Translations under genes and position numbers: made by a program
Notes under the pieces: generated by a model
Told to the model about the DNA's origin: nothing
Databases searched by the model: none
Seen by the model: the letters and a program-made list of their open reading frames with translations, nothing else
Source of the DNA: Crateriforma sp964453205
GTDB taxonomy: Bacteria; Planctomycetota; Planctomycetia; Pirellulales; Pirellulaceae
DNA length: 10,074 nt
Direction of reading: 5' to 3'
Assembly (NCBI GenBank): GCA_964453205.1
Contig: CAYVRC010000197.1
Coordinates: forward strand, 1-10,074
In this document: positions 1 to 5,943 of the stretch, piece by piece
Numbering within the stretch: the stretch's first letter is position 1
Layout: each line of letters begins with the position of its first letter

Positions 1-399
1 CAGGTGAAAATAGCTCACCATTGGCAGATTTCCAATTTCAAGAGAGGCAGCACACTTTGATATGTGCACGCATAGGTGCTCTTCAATTGTCGAACCGCTT
101 TGATTTGATCCAGGTACTGCTTCGCCGAGACGCCCGCTGTCTCTTGCGCCAGCGACGGCGTCCCCAGAGCCTGGCACCAAACGAACCAGCAAACCACGGC
201 CAAGAGCCGGTATCGACGTCGATTTGGTCGATTTACCCATCGGGCCATCGGTATCGCAATCGTCGTTTTCGATTTCAAAGCAGTCGCCTTCGGCGCCACT
301 GAATTCGACACCCGCGTTGCTTGGCATTGCGGCCCAGCCCGCCAACAAAATGACCACGGGAGCAAGCGTGGTGGGCGTGAACGTCACGAATTTTCTCAT
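1..399 (-). CDS. Secreted hypothetical protein, partial (runs off left edge)
   Basis: Starts at ATG 399-397 with AGGAG at 410-406, six bases upstream. A second in-frame ATG at 405 abuts that AGGAG and is less likely. The frame stays open for 133 codons to base 1, so the C-terminus is outside the window. Residues 1 to about 29 look like a signal peptide: a basic start (MRK), a hydrophobic core (LAPVVILLAGWAA) and a small-residue end (MPSNAG). The following segment, about residues 30-52, is acidic and has two cysteines (motifs GDCFEIEND and DCDTD), which suggests an exported metal-binding or disulfide protein, but I recognise no family. From about residue 65 the sequence looks less protein-like than the overlapping frame at 248-15, so a frameshift or an overlapping gene is possible. 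The N-terminal call is reasonable; the remainder is uncertain. Confidence 0.4.
   Translation of the reverse strand, partial: MRKFVTFTPTTLAPVVILLAGWAAMPSNAGVEFSGAEGDCFEIENDDCDTDGPMGKSTKSTSIPALGRGLLVRLVPGSGDAVAGARDSGRLGEAVPGSNQSGSTIEEHLCVHISKCAASLEIGNLPMVSYFHL
15..248 (-). CDS. Overlapping small ORF with signal-peptide-like N-terminus
   Basis: This 77-aa frame starts at ATG 248 and ends in TGA at 17-15, in a different frame from the ORF starting at 399. Residues 8-35 form a convincing secretion signal: arginines, then a hydrophobic core (LLAVVCWFVW), then a cleavage-like PSLAQ. The short mature part (AKQYLDQIKAVRQLK) looks helical and uses codons much like real genes in the window. No Shine-Dalgarno is visible before 248. 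Three readings are open: a separate small exported peptide translated in overlap, the true continuation of the 399 gene after a frameshift, or a chance frame. I cannot choose between them from the sequence, and no family is recognised. Confidence 0.3.
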   Translation of the reverse strand: MARWVNRPNRRRYRLLAVVCWFVWCQALGTPSLAQETAGVSAKQYLDQIKAVRQLKSTYACTYQSVLPLLKLEICQW

Positions 400-405
400 C
401 TTCAT

Positions 406-410
406 CTCCT
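406..410 (-). promoter_or_regulatory. Ribosome binding site deciding the start at 399
   Basis: On the minus strand the sequence reads AGGAG (410-406), then six bases, then ATG at 399. This spacing favours 399 over the in-frame ATG at 405, which touches the AGGAG. Confidence 0.5.
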
Positions 411-420
411 CGTTTGAGGG

Positions 421-496
421 TTTCAGAATCTCCGCGAAAACTCATCGCGGGAACTTCCGTTTATACCGATCGCGAGGGGGGGGGCAGATTCTGAAA
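421..496. repeat. Perfect 11-bp inverted repeat around a G9 tract
   Basis: TTTCAGAATCT at 421-431 is the exact reverse complement of AGATTCTGAAA at 486-496. The 54-base interval contains a smaller dyad (CCGCG at 432-436, CGCGG at 446-450), a minus-strand TATAAA at 465-460 that could serve as a -10 element, and nine consecutive G at 476-484. It lies directly upstream of the minus-strand gene starting at 399. It may be an operator or a leader structure; on the plus strand it is followed by a short A run and is not a typical terminator. Confidence 0.4.
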
Positions 497-606
497 AAAA
501 CCAACAAAAAGGGCTCGTCCGACGTAAGCGTGCGCGGGTCCGATCAGCGAGGAAACGGCGGCGGATGGTTGAAACAGCGTGGACATGGAATCCTTCAAGG
601 GGATTC

Positions 607-768
607 TCAGCGATTCCCGGCGAGGTTACCCACGTCGGGATTTGTGGGGCGAGCCTTTGCTAGCACTTCGCCATGTTCTCGCTCAAAGAACCCTCCCAGC
701 TCGCGTTTGATGCTCGACGGCAAGACCAAAGTCTGATGAATCTGTACCGGATACTTTTGCTCGACCAA
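607..768 (-). CDS. Possible small hypothetical protein or gene remnant
   Basis: A 53-codon reading frame starts at TTG 768, preceded by an AGGA about four bases upstream, and ends in TGA at 609-607. The frame is open from 810, but no ATG occurs in it. The peptide looks protein-like, with motifs VLPSSIKRELGGFFER and EHGEVLAKARP, and about two thirds of its codons end in G or C, similar to neighbouring genes. No family is recognised. It may be a genuine small gene, the C-terminal remnant of a decayed gene, or chance. A 44-codon plus-strand frame overlaps it in antisense and cannot be excluded as the real one. A small dyad (GAATCC at 588-593, GGATTC at 601-606) sits just past and partly inside the stop side, without a T run. 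Confidence 0.22.
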   Translation of the reverse strand: MVEQKYPVQIHQTLVLPSSIKRELGGFFEREHGEVLAKARPTNPDVGNLAGNR

Positions 769-1259
769 GATTTCCTGTCCCCAGCGCTTGTTGCATCCAA
801 GAATTGAGCGTCAAAAGAGACGAAGCCGGTCGCCGCGAGGGTGTGCAGCGGACGAGTTACCAATCCAAGCCACTCAAAATCAAGAACTGACGATCGAGCG
901 CATGACCGAAACGACCCGCGATCCACAAATCCACCACTCACCGGGAACTGCTGGTCCGATCGCGGGTTAGGCACGGCATCCACTGACAAATCAAGCCGAC
1001 TCCGCCTTCGGTTGCGGGCTCTGTGAAATATGGGTGGCACCCTTTATTCCTGTATTTTTGTTCTCGGGGGCAGACGATGACGTCCAACGGCCCTTGGTTT
1101 CGGGAAAAGCGGGAAAACGGCAGATCGGTTGGCGTTGCGTCGGATCGCCGGGATTTGGTATCGCCAATTTTTCCGAGTGACTGTGCCGCCACGGCGGGTG
1201 CGCTCGGACCATACCACCAAAATCTCTGGGCACCCCGCACTGACACAAGGATGTTTGTC
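769..1259. other. Intergenic stretch with no convincing gene
   Basis: Several short frames exist on both strands, but they have poor protein character (Arg/Ser-rich, low hydrophobic periodicity) and no good ribosome binding sites. The reading frame of the HEAT-like gene extends upstream through this stretch to ATG 1077 (a G-run six bases before it) and ATG 1023. The translated extension does not look like folded protein, so it is more likely leader. I see no clear terminator or promoter consensus here. Confidence 0.5.
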
Positions 1260-1808
1260 ATGGCCGAAATCGATCCCCGTAAATTGCTGGAGCAAGACTT
1301 GTTTGCCGACGATCCGGTTCGTCAAATGGGCGTCATCCGAGCGATCAGCATGTTGGAACCCGAACAACTTCAGTCCAGCGGGCTGCCTTGTGCGGCTCGT
1401 TTGGTTCGACTGACCGGCAGCCAAGGCGAGATGGTTCGGATCGGAGCCGCCGAAGCTTTGGAATCCGGCGTCCCCGTTCAGGCGGACGAAGTCCCGCAAT
1501 TGTGCGAGATGTTGTCCGGCGAACTGTCCGGCGACGTCAGCTACTGGTCGGCGACTCTGCTGGGCCGCTTGGGCGCAGCGGGGCAGCTCGGCGATCACTG
1601 GTCGCAAGCCGTGACGACGTTGCAGGCATGTTTGACCGAGTCGGCTTTTCTGCCCGCACGCGAGCGGGCCGCGTGGGCACTCGGCCGGATCGGCCGGCAA
1701 GCTCATGAGGCGATGCCGGTGCTTCGTGCAATCGCCGAGGACGCCCCGCCGAGACTGCGGCGATTGGCCGTCGAAGCCTTGGAATCGATTCGCGGCGTCG
1801 CGGCTTGA
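1260..1808 (+). CDS. HEAT-like repeat protein, 182 aa
   Basis: A small, predominantly helical protein made of HEAT/PBS-lyase-like repeats. Helix pairs are visible around residues 42-70 (VRIGAAEALESG), 76-108 (SYWSATLLGRLGAAG), 130-147 (ARERAAWALGRIGRQ) and 148-180 (LRRLAVEALESI). The A-x-x-A-L-x-x-(I/L/S)-G pattern is the hallmark of such repeats, which usually serve as protein-binding scaffolds. There is no signal peptide, so a cytoplasmic location is likely. ATG 1260 was chosen because an AAGG lies nine bases upstream and the acidic MAEIDPRKLL start reads naturally. In-frame alternatives are ATG 1251, 1077 and 1023. The gene precedes the nuclease-like gene by 74 nt and could share its transcript. 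The fold is fairly sure; the partner and role are unknown. Confidence 0.75.
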   Translation: MAEIDPRKLLEQDLFADDPVRQMGVIRAISMLEPEQLQSSGLPCAARLVRLTGSQGEMVRIGAAEALESGVPVQADEVPQLCEMLSGELSGDVSYWSATLLGRLGAAGQLGDHWSQAVTTLQACLTESAFLPARERAAWALGRIGRQAHEAMPVLRAIAEDAPPRLRRLAVEALESIRGVAA

Positions 1809-1870
1809 AAACGCGTCCGTAAGAAGCGTTCTCAAGGACGGGCGACAGGAAGTCGTCTTTGACATCGGGC

Positions 1871-1877
1871 AAGGAGG
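1871..1877 (+). promoter_or_regulatory. Strong ribosome binding site deciding the start at 1883
   Basis: AAGGAGG lies five bases before ATG 1883. It rules in favour of this start over the TTG at 1859, which would add eight residues and place the site inside the coding region. Confidence 0.8.
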
Positions 1878-1882
1878 CCTGG

Positions 1883-3016
1883 ATGGGACTTTTTTCAAGG
1901 AGCGGTTCGCGCGGCCGCCGACGTGGCCGCAGCCGCGGAATCCTTGGCTCGCTGCCGATCATCCGTTGGTTCGGGCCCTTGTTGACCGGTGGCGGCATCT
2001 TGGGCGCGGCGTTCGGTTTGGTCACCGGCCGCATCGATCTGCCGGCGCTCGATCAGTACCGCGGGACCACCGCGCCGGTCACCCTTCAACCTGTCAGTCT
2101 GCGAGACCTCGGAGACAAATCGCCCGATCGCATCCGCATCGCGACGTTCAACATCCGCCAATTTGCGGAGAAAAAAGCCAACAAGCCGATCGTCATGGGC
2201 CGCCTTGCGGGGATCGTCGGGAAGTTCGACGTGGTCGCGATCCAAGAAGTCATGTCGGGTTCGACGTTGCCGATCGACCGATTGGTCGAAGTGTTGAACC
2301 AAGACACGCCGCGTGGCACGACGCCGCGGTTTCAGTCGATCGTCAGCCATCCGATCGGGCGGACCAGTCACAAAGAATCCTACGCGTTCGTTTGGGACGC
2401 TTCGCGGATCGACTTCATTCCCGACAGCGCCTACGTCGTGCAAGACGGAGAAGTCGGCAGCGGCGACGATTTTTTGCACCGCGAACCGATGGTCGCGTCG
2501 TTCCAAGTCCGCGCACGGCCCGACCAGACCGCTCGTCCGTTTCGTTTCACGCTGATCACGATGCACACCGATCCGGATGAGGTCCGTGGCGACACCAACA
2601 CCAACGAACTGAACGTCTTGGATGACGTGTTCAACAACGTGCGGGCTTGGGAGTATTCACAAAACGGCGAAGAAGACTTCATCTTGCTGGGTGACTTGAA
2701 CGTCGACGTGGGTGGCTTGGCGGAGCTGGGCCGAATCCCCGGCATGGTCAGCTTGGCGGGCAAGCTGAAGACGAACGTGATCAAGACGAAAACGTTGGAT
2801 CACATCTTGATCGACGCCCAGACCACGGCGGAATTCGTTCCCGGCCACGTCGGCGTCGTCGACATGGTCAACGATCTGGGCATCACGCTGGAGGAAGCCA
2901 AAGACGTCAGCGACCACTTGCCAGTATGGGCCGAGTTCAGCGCCTTCGAGTCCGGCGCGCCGGGCGCTCGATCTCCTCAGGTCGCACGCGAAGGCGGGCA
3001 ACCGACGGCACGGTGA
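1883..3016 (+). CDS. DNase I-like endonuclease/exonuclease/phosphatase family protein
   Basis: A 377-aa member of the EEP (DNase I-like) superfamily of metal-dependent phosphoesterases. The catalytic motifs appear in order: IATFNIRQF (Asn90), AIQEV (Glu122), ESYAFVWD (165-172), TLITMHTDP (His228), LLGDLNVDV (Asp271, Asn273), LDHILI (Asp306, His307) and SDHLPVW (Asp344, His345). With all of these residues intact, the enzyme is probably active. The order and spacing resemble DNase I more than exonuclease III, so nucleic acid is a likely substrate, though phospholipid or phosphoinositide substrates also occur in this superfamily. The first 20 residues are very Arg-rich, followed by a glycine-rich hydrophobic stretch (about 20-48) that looks like a signal anchor, so the enzyme may sit on the membrane with its domain outside. 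It follows the HEAT-like gene and converges on the ThuA-like gene with a 23-nt gap. Confidence 0.88.
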   Translation: MGLFSRSGSRGRRRGRSRGILGSLPIIRWFGPLLTGGGILGAAFGLVTGRIDLPALDQYRGTTAPVTLQPVSLRDLGDKSPDRIRIATFNIRQFAEKKANKPIVMGRLAGIVGKFDVVAIQEVMSGSTLPIDRLVEVLNQDTPRGTTPRFQSIVSHPIGRTSHKESYAFVWDASRIDFIPDSAYVVQDGEVGSGDDFLHREPMVASFQVRARPDQTARPFRFTLITMHTDPDEVRGDTNTNELNVLDDVFNNVRAWEYSQNGEEDFILLGDLNVDVGGLAELGRIPGMVSLAGKLKTNVIKTKTLDHILIDAQTTAEFVPGHVGVVDMVNDLGITLEEAKDVSDHLPVWAEFSAFESGAPGARSPQVAREGGQPTAR

Positions 3017-3039
3017 GGCCTCCTCGTCGATGGCGGAAG

Positions 3040-3801
3040 CTACAGCCGACCGGCGGCCCAACGAGTCCCGCGGACGATCGCGTTCAAGAAAACTTGGTCG
3101 GTAAAGGTTTCGCTGGAGTGACCGTAAGTCGTTCCGAAGACACGAGCCTTGCCGTACCGGTTGGTCCAGAACACCGGATGACTTTGCCCCGTCTTTTCAC
3201 TGACGGACGTCGCCAGCGGGCTGGCGTTCGGCCACAGCTTTTCGATCACGTACAACTCGTCGATCTCACTGACGTGGTCCCGTGGGAATCCTGCCATGAT
3301 CGGGTGATCGGCGGCGACGACTTTGATCGGATACCGGCTTTTGTGCTCGTGCCTGCGACTGGTGACGCCCAGCATTTCCCGCCAATCGTCGATGGTCGCG
3401 TCGCGGTAGGTGTGCATGGCACAGTGGATGACCACGGCCGGCGTGCCGTCGAAGTGCGGCTTGGTGATGCGGCGGATGTAATCCGCGTCGCTGGTTTTGG
3501 CGAAGCACTCGTTATGAATCACGACGTCAAAGTTGCCGGCCCAGTCCGTGTTGTCGTACAGACTGATTCTCGCGGAGGTGGTTTTTCCGCCTTCGCTGAC
3601 GACGGTCCAATTCGTGTCGACGCCGCGGGCTTTGAAAGCCAACTGCATCGCTTTGGTTTGAAAATCATAGTCGTGGCAACAGCCGCTGGTGACCAACAGG
3701 ATATCCAACGGTTCGGCCGACGACTCATCGGCGCTCGCCGCTGATGAAATCGTCGCGCCCGCGACCAACGTCAAGACGCAGGAAAGGATTAGTGTTCGCA
3801 T
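3040..3801 (-). CDS. Secreted ThuA-like domain protein
   Basis: A 253-aa protein of the ThuA-like family, which has a class I glutamine-amidotransferase-like fold and is named after the ThuA trehalose-utilisation protein. It is often found in secreted planctomycete proteins linked to sugar metabolism. Residues 1-24 are a clear signal peptide ending in AASA. Family motifs follow: DILLVTSGCCHDYD (33-46), VVIHNECF (93-100), AVVIHCAMHTYRD (122-134) and HPVFWTNRYGKARVFGTTYG (208-227), the last matching the W-x-x-x-Y-G-x-x-R-V-F pattern and followed by HS. The biochemical activity of this branch is unsettled. Only 3 nt separate its ATG from the stop of the upstream DUF4912 gene, and no strong ribosome binding site is seen, so translational coupling is likely. 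The length is typical for a stand-alone ThuA domain. Confidence 0.9.
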   Translation of the reverse strand: MRTLILSCVLTLVAGATISSAASADESSAEPLDILLVTSGCCHDYDFQTKAMQLAFKARGVDTNWTVVSEGGKTTSARISLYDNTDWAGNFDVVIHNECFAKTSDADYIRRITKPHFDGTPAVVIHCAMHTYRDATIDDWREMLGVTSRRHEHKSRYPIKVVAADHPIMAGFPRDHVSEIDELYVIEKLWPNASPLATSVSEKTGQSHPVFWTNRYGKARVFGTTYGHSSETFTDQVFLNAIVRGTRWAAGRL

Positions 3802-3804
3802 GGC

Positions 3805-5112
3805 TCAGATCCGGTCGTCCATTTCGACGACTTCCATGACTTTCGTGTTTCGTTCGACGGCGATGACGGTCGTGCGTTGGCGAAGCCCGTCACGGCTTTC
3901 GGCGGTGACCGGCAAGACTTGACGCTTGTCGGGCATCTTCAAGCGAACGGTGAACGAACCGTCGGGCTGAAGCTTGACGGGGTTGCCGCCGACCATCACG
4001 GTCGACCCGGGAGCCGAATTGCCGAAGACGATCATTTCCGCGTCGACTTCGAAAGGCAGACGGGATTCGCGAAGCAAAAGCGGTTCGTTCGTGATCGATT
4101 TGCCTTGTTCGCCGCGATGCGGCATGGCCCTCTGCAAGCGTTCTTCGAACATGTCGCGGAGGTCGCCGGCGTCGCTGTCGTACCCGCCACTGAGCGAATA
4201 GATTCGCTCGTAGTCCTCGGCGATGTCGGTCCAGTGTTCGTCCAAGCGTTCGCATTCGCCGGGATTCGGCGTTTCGACGATGTTGCTGCGGCAAAGAGCG
4301 TGAAAGTCGCCGTTGTCGGCCAAGTAGCCGACCAAGACACGGTATCGCGACGGCGGTTCGTCGACATCGATGTACCAAGTGTTCACGCCGCCGTGGATTT
4401 GAATGTCCCGCTCGACGCTTTCGGCGCGGTTGCTGCTGACATCGCCGACGGCCAGCAGACGCAGTGTCGGAACGGCCGTGTGCCAGCGTTCGGCCAGTGC
4501 CGATTGGGCGCGCTGCACGCTGGCTCGGGTGACTTCCCAGCTCGCCTGAAGCCAGTAAGCGTCGCGGACCATCAGCACGGCCCGGTCTTGGTGTGGCTGC
4601 TCACCACGGGTCCGGTTGGAGCCGTTTTTCAGCGCCGAGCCTCCGACCAAAGTCCCGGTCGACAAGTCGCGATTGCGTTGGATCGATTCGCGCCGTTTCT
4701 TGATCTGGGCACGAATCCTAGCCGTTTTCGCCGAGATACGGGGCGGCTTCATTTCCGCGATGCGGCCCTGGTCGCTCGAGCGTCGACGGTTGTTTCGCTT
4801 GCGTTTGGTCGCGGCGGTTTCCAGGTTGCTCTTGCCCGCCGAACTCTGGCCGGCCCCGCTCCGTGAAGCGGATCCCTTGTCGCGTTTTTCTCGGCGAGGC
4901 GCCATCGATTTGGACTCCGCTTGGGATGACCCCGTCTTGGAGGCCCCCGTCTTGGCGGTCGCACCTTTCCGACGCAGACCCCGCTGCAGCTTTCCGATGG
5001 CCGTGATCAGTTCGTCTTTCTTCATCCCGTGCCAGCCGTTGATCCCGTAATTCTTGGCCAAATCGGCCAGCTCTCTACGGGTCTGGGCTTTCAAGTCGGC
5101 AGTCGTGATCAC
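3805..5112 (-). CDS. Rho_N-domain DUF4912 protein
   Basis: A 435-aa protein. Residues 1-43 form a Rho termination factor N-terminal/SAP-like domain (RRELADLAKNYGINGW, then MKKDELITAI), a small helical fold that in Rho contributes to RNA binding. Residues 44 to about 175 are a low-complexity, strongly basic Lys/Arg/Ser linker (KRKRNNRRR at 103-111). Residues about 177-285 match DUF4912: a start like RAVLMVRDAYWLQASWEV, then LLAVGDV, WYIDVDEPPSRYRVLVGYL and HALCRSNIVETP. The C-terminal part (about 343-435) has an Ig-like strand pattern (EMIVFGNSAPGSTVMVGGNP, PDGSFTVRLKMPD), common in this family. The start is GTG 5112 with AAGGAG seven bases upstream, not the distant in-frame ATG at 5196. It is first of a two-gene unit with the ThuA-like gene. 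The function is unknown; nucleic-acid binding is inferred from the first domain and the basic linker. Confidence 0.88.
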   Translation of the reverse strand: MITTADLKAQTRRELADLAKNYGINGWHGMKKDELITAIGKLQRGLRRKGATAKTGASKTGSSQAESKSMAPRREKRDKGSASRSGAGQSSAGKSNLETAATKRKRNNRRRSSDQGRIAEMKPPRISAKTARIRAQIKKRRESIQRNRDLSTGTLVGGSALKNGSNRTRGEQPHQDRAVLMVRDAYWLQASWEVTRASVQRAQSALAERWHTAVPTLRLLAVGDVSSNRAESVERDIQIHGGVNTWYIDVDEPPSRYRVLVGYLADNGDFHALCRSNIVETPNPGECERLDEHWTDIAEDYERIYSLSGGYDSDAGDLRDMFEERLQRAMPHRGEQGKSITNEPLLLRESRLPFEVDAEMIVFGNSAPGSTVMVGGNPVKLQPDGSFTVRLKMPDKRQVLPVTAESRDGLRQRTTVIAVERNTKVMEVVEMDDRI

Positions 5113-5119
5113 GGCGTAA

Positions 5120-5125
5120 CTCCTT
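5120..5125 (-). promoter_or_regulatory. Ribosome binding site fixing a GTG start at 5112
   Basis: The minus strand reads AAGGAG (5125-5120), seven bases, then GTG. About ten bases further upstream a small dyad (ACAAC at 5141-5145, GTTGT at 5153-5157, extended by CGAC/GTCG at 5135-5138 and 5159-5162) could form a hairpin in the 5' leader. Confidence 0.75.
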
Positions 5126-5225
5126 GATGAATAACGACTAACAACAGATACCGTTGTCGTCGCGCTGTTCGATGGTAAGGCGGGCGGTGACAACATCGTG
5201 GCGAGTCGTTACCGAGTGACTTTTG

Positions 5226-5262
5226 CAGGTGGGATCCGCAATAACGGAATAATCATCACCTG
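5226..5262. promoter_or_regulatory. Nested dyad, operator candidate
   Basis: CAGGTG at 5226-5231 is mirrored by CACCTG at 5257-5262. Inside it, TCCG at 5235-5238 is mirrored by CGGA at 5245-5248 around CAATAA. The element overlaps the weak promoter candidate in the divergent region, which is where a transcription factor site would be expected. It is only sequence symmetry; no known regulator motif is recognised. Confidence 0.25.
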
Positions 5263-5410
5263 TGACATTATGCCAAGGGGGCCGGGCTTGGTCTAGGCGC
5301 TGTTTGCCGAAAACGTTCCGTGAGGTCAGTTTTTGCGGCTTGAGAGACCGATTAATCCCTGCGACCGGCGCCTTTTCTGCAGCGGCACGCTACGTTGACG
5401 TCCCGAGCCG

Positions 5411-5500
5411 CCCTGTCGTTACCCGAATCCGCCGGCATCGTGCTGCACGGCACCGGCGTCGGCGCTCCGGCCGGGTCAGGCTCTGACGTGACGGACAGGG
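5411..5500 (+). promoter_or_regulatory. Potentially structured leader of the ATP synthase operon
   Basis: CCCTGTC at 5411-5417 pairs with GACAGGG at 5494-5500. The stem continues with GTTAC (5418-5422) against GTGAC (5488-5492), allowing one wobble pair and one bulged G at 5493, for twelve pairs in all. The enclosed 65 nt hold further GC-rich arms, for example GCCGG at 5431-5435 with CCGGC at 5453-5457 around a CGTG/CACG hairpin. The element ends 83 nt before the first start codon. It could be a regulatory leader RNA, but GC-rich sequence folds readily by chance. Confidence 0.3.
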
Positions 5501-5583
5501 GCGTCAAGCCATCCTTCGAACCGTTTTTTCGAGACAAGCACATCTCGCGTCGAACCGCGACGAAAAGGGGCCAAGACCGAGCG

Positions 5584-5943
5584 ATGAACGAGACACCTCC
5601 CAAGCCTTTCGGCTTTCAGATGACCCCCGCAATCAGGCGGCTCGGCGGAGCCGGGACCGAACTGGCGACCGGGGCGTTGGGCCTGGGCGGTGTGGGCTAC
5701 CTGATCGATCGCCGCATCGGCTGGCAGCCCCCCTGGCTGGGAATCGCGGGCGTCTTTCTGGGCTTCGCCCTGGGAATGTATCGGCTGATCCGTGTCGCCA
5801 ACGAATTGGAGAGGGACATGAGGAACCGCGAACGGGAAAGGCGGCGATCCCAGGCGGCGAAATCGCCGGCCGACCCGGTGGCCCGAGAGATCGACGGTGA
5901 GAGCCGTGACAAGCCTGACCAGGCGGGTGAATCGCTTGAGTGA
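5584..5943 (+). CDS. atpZ: AtpZ/AtpI-like small ATP synthase accessory protein
   Basis: A 119-aa two-helix membrane protein of the AtpZ family (putative F0F1-ATPase subunit). These proteins precede the Fo genes in many bacteria and are proposed to help assembly of the c ring or Mg2+/Ca2+ supply. The core matches the family: a glycine-rich first helix (about 22-41, ATGALGLGGVGYLIDRRIGW), a short Pro-containing turn (QPPW) and a second helix (about 50-70, LGIAGVFLGFALGMYRLIR). The tail (75-119) is charged and probably cytoplasmic. ATG 5584 gives the usual family length; an upstream TTG at 5395 would add 63 residues that look non-coding. Shine-Dalgarno is weak (AAGGGG 13 bases upstream). It is the first gene of the operon and overlaps the next one. 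Confidence 0.85.
   Translation: MNETPPKPFGFQMTPAIRRLGGAGTELATGALGLGGVGYLIDRRIGWQPPWLGIAGVFLGFALGMYRLIRVANELERDMRNRERERRRSQAAKSPADPVAREIDGESRDKPDQAGESLE

Larger units (their letters stand above)
5113..5583. other. Divergent intergenic region between DUF4912 and ATP synthase units
   Basis: About 470 nt that must hold promoters for both directions. It contains the leader hairpin of the minus-strand gene (5135-5162), a nested dyad at 5226-5262, a small hairpin (CCAAG at 5273-5277, CTTGG at 5287-5291) and a potentially folded leader at 5411-5500. A weak plus-strand promoter candidate is TTGCAG at 5223-5228 with AATAAT at 5248-5253, but the 19-base spacing is long and I do not rely on it. A reading frame continuous with the first ATP synthase gene extends back to TTG 5395, but the added residues look non-coding. 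Confidence 0.5.

Noticed and set aside
660..1040. 126-codon minus-strand frame
   Set aside because: Ser/Arg-rich translation without hydrophobic periodicity, no ribosome binding site, and it conflicts with a more protein-like short frame at 607-768.
1023..1259. N-terminal extension of the HEAT-like gene
   Set aside because: The added 79 residues have no recognisable fold and mixed codon use, and ATG 1260 has an AAGG at suitable spacing. ATG 1077 remains a minor possibility.
3017..3039. Bidirectional terminator between the converging genes
   Set aside because: The gap is only 23 nt and shows only the palindrome GAGGCCTC at the edge, without a hairpin loop or T run.
2926..3744. 272-codon plus-strand frame
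   Set aside because: Antisense to the ThuA-like gene, which has a signal peptide and family motifs.
3877..4866. 329-codon plus-strand frame
   Set aside because: It is antisense to the DUF4912 gene, whose domains are recognisable; the long open frame follows from GC-rich codon structure.
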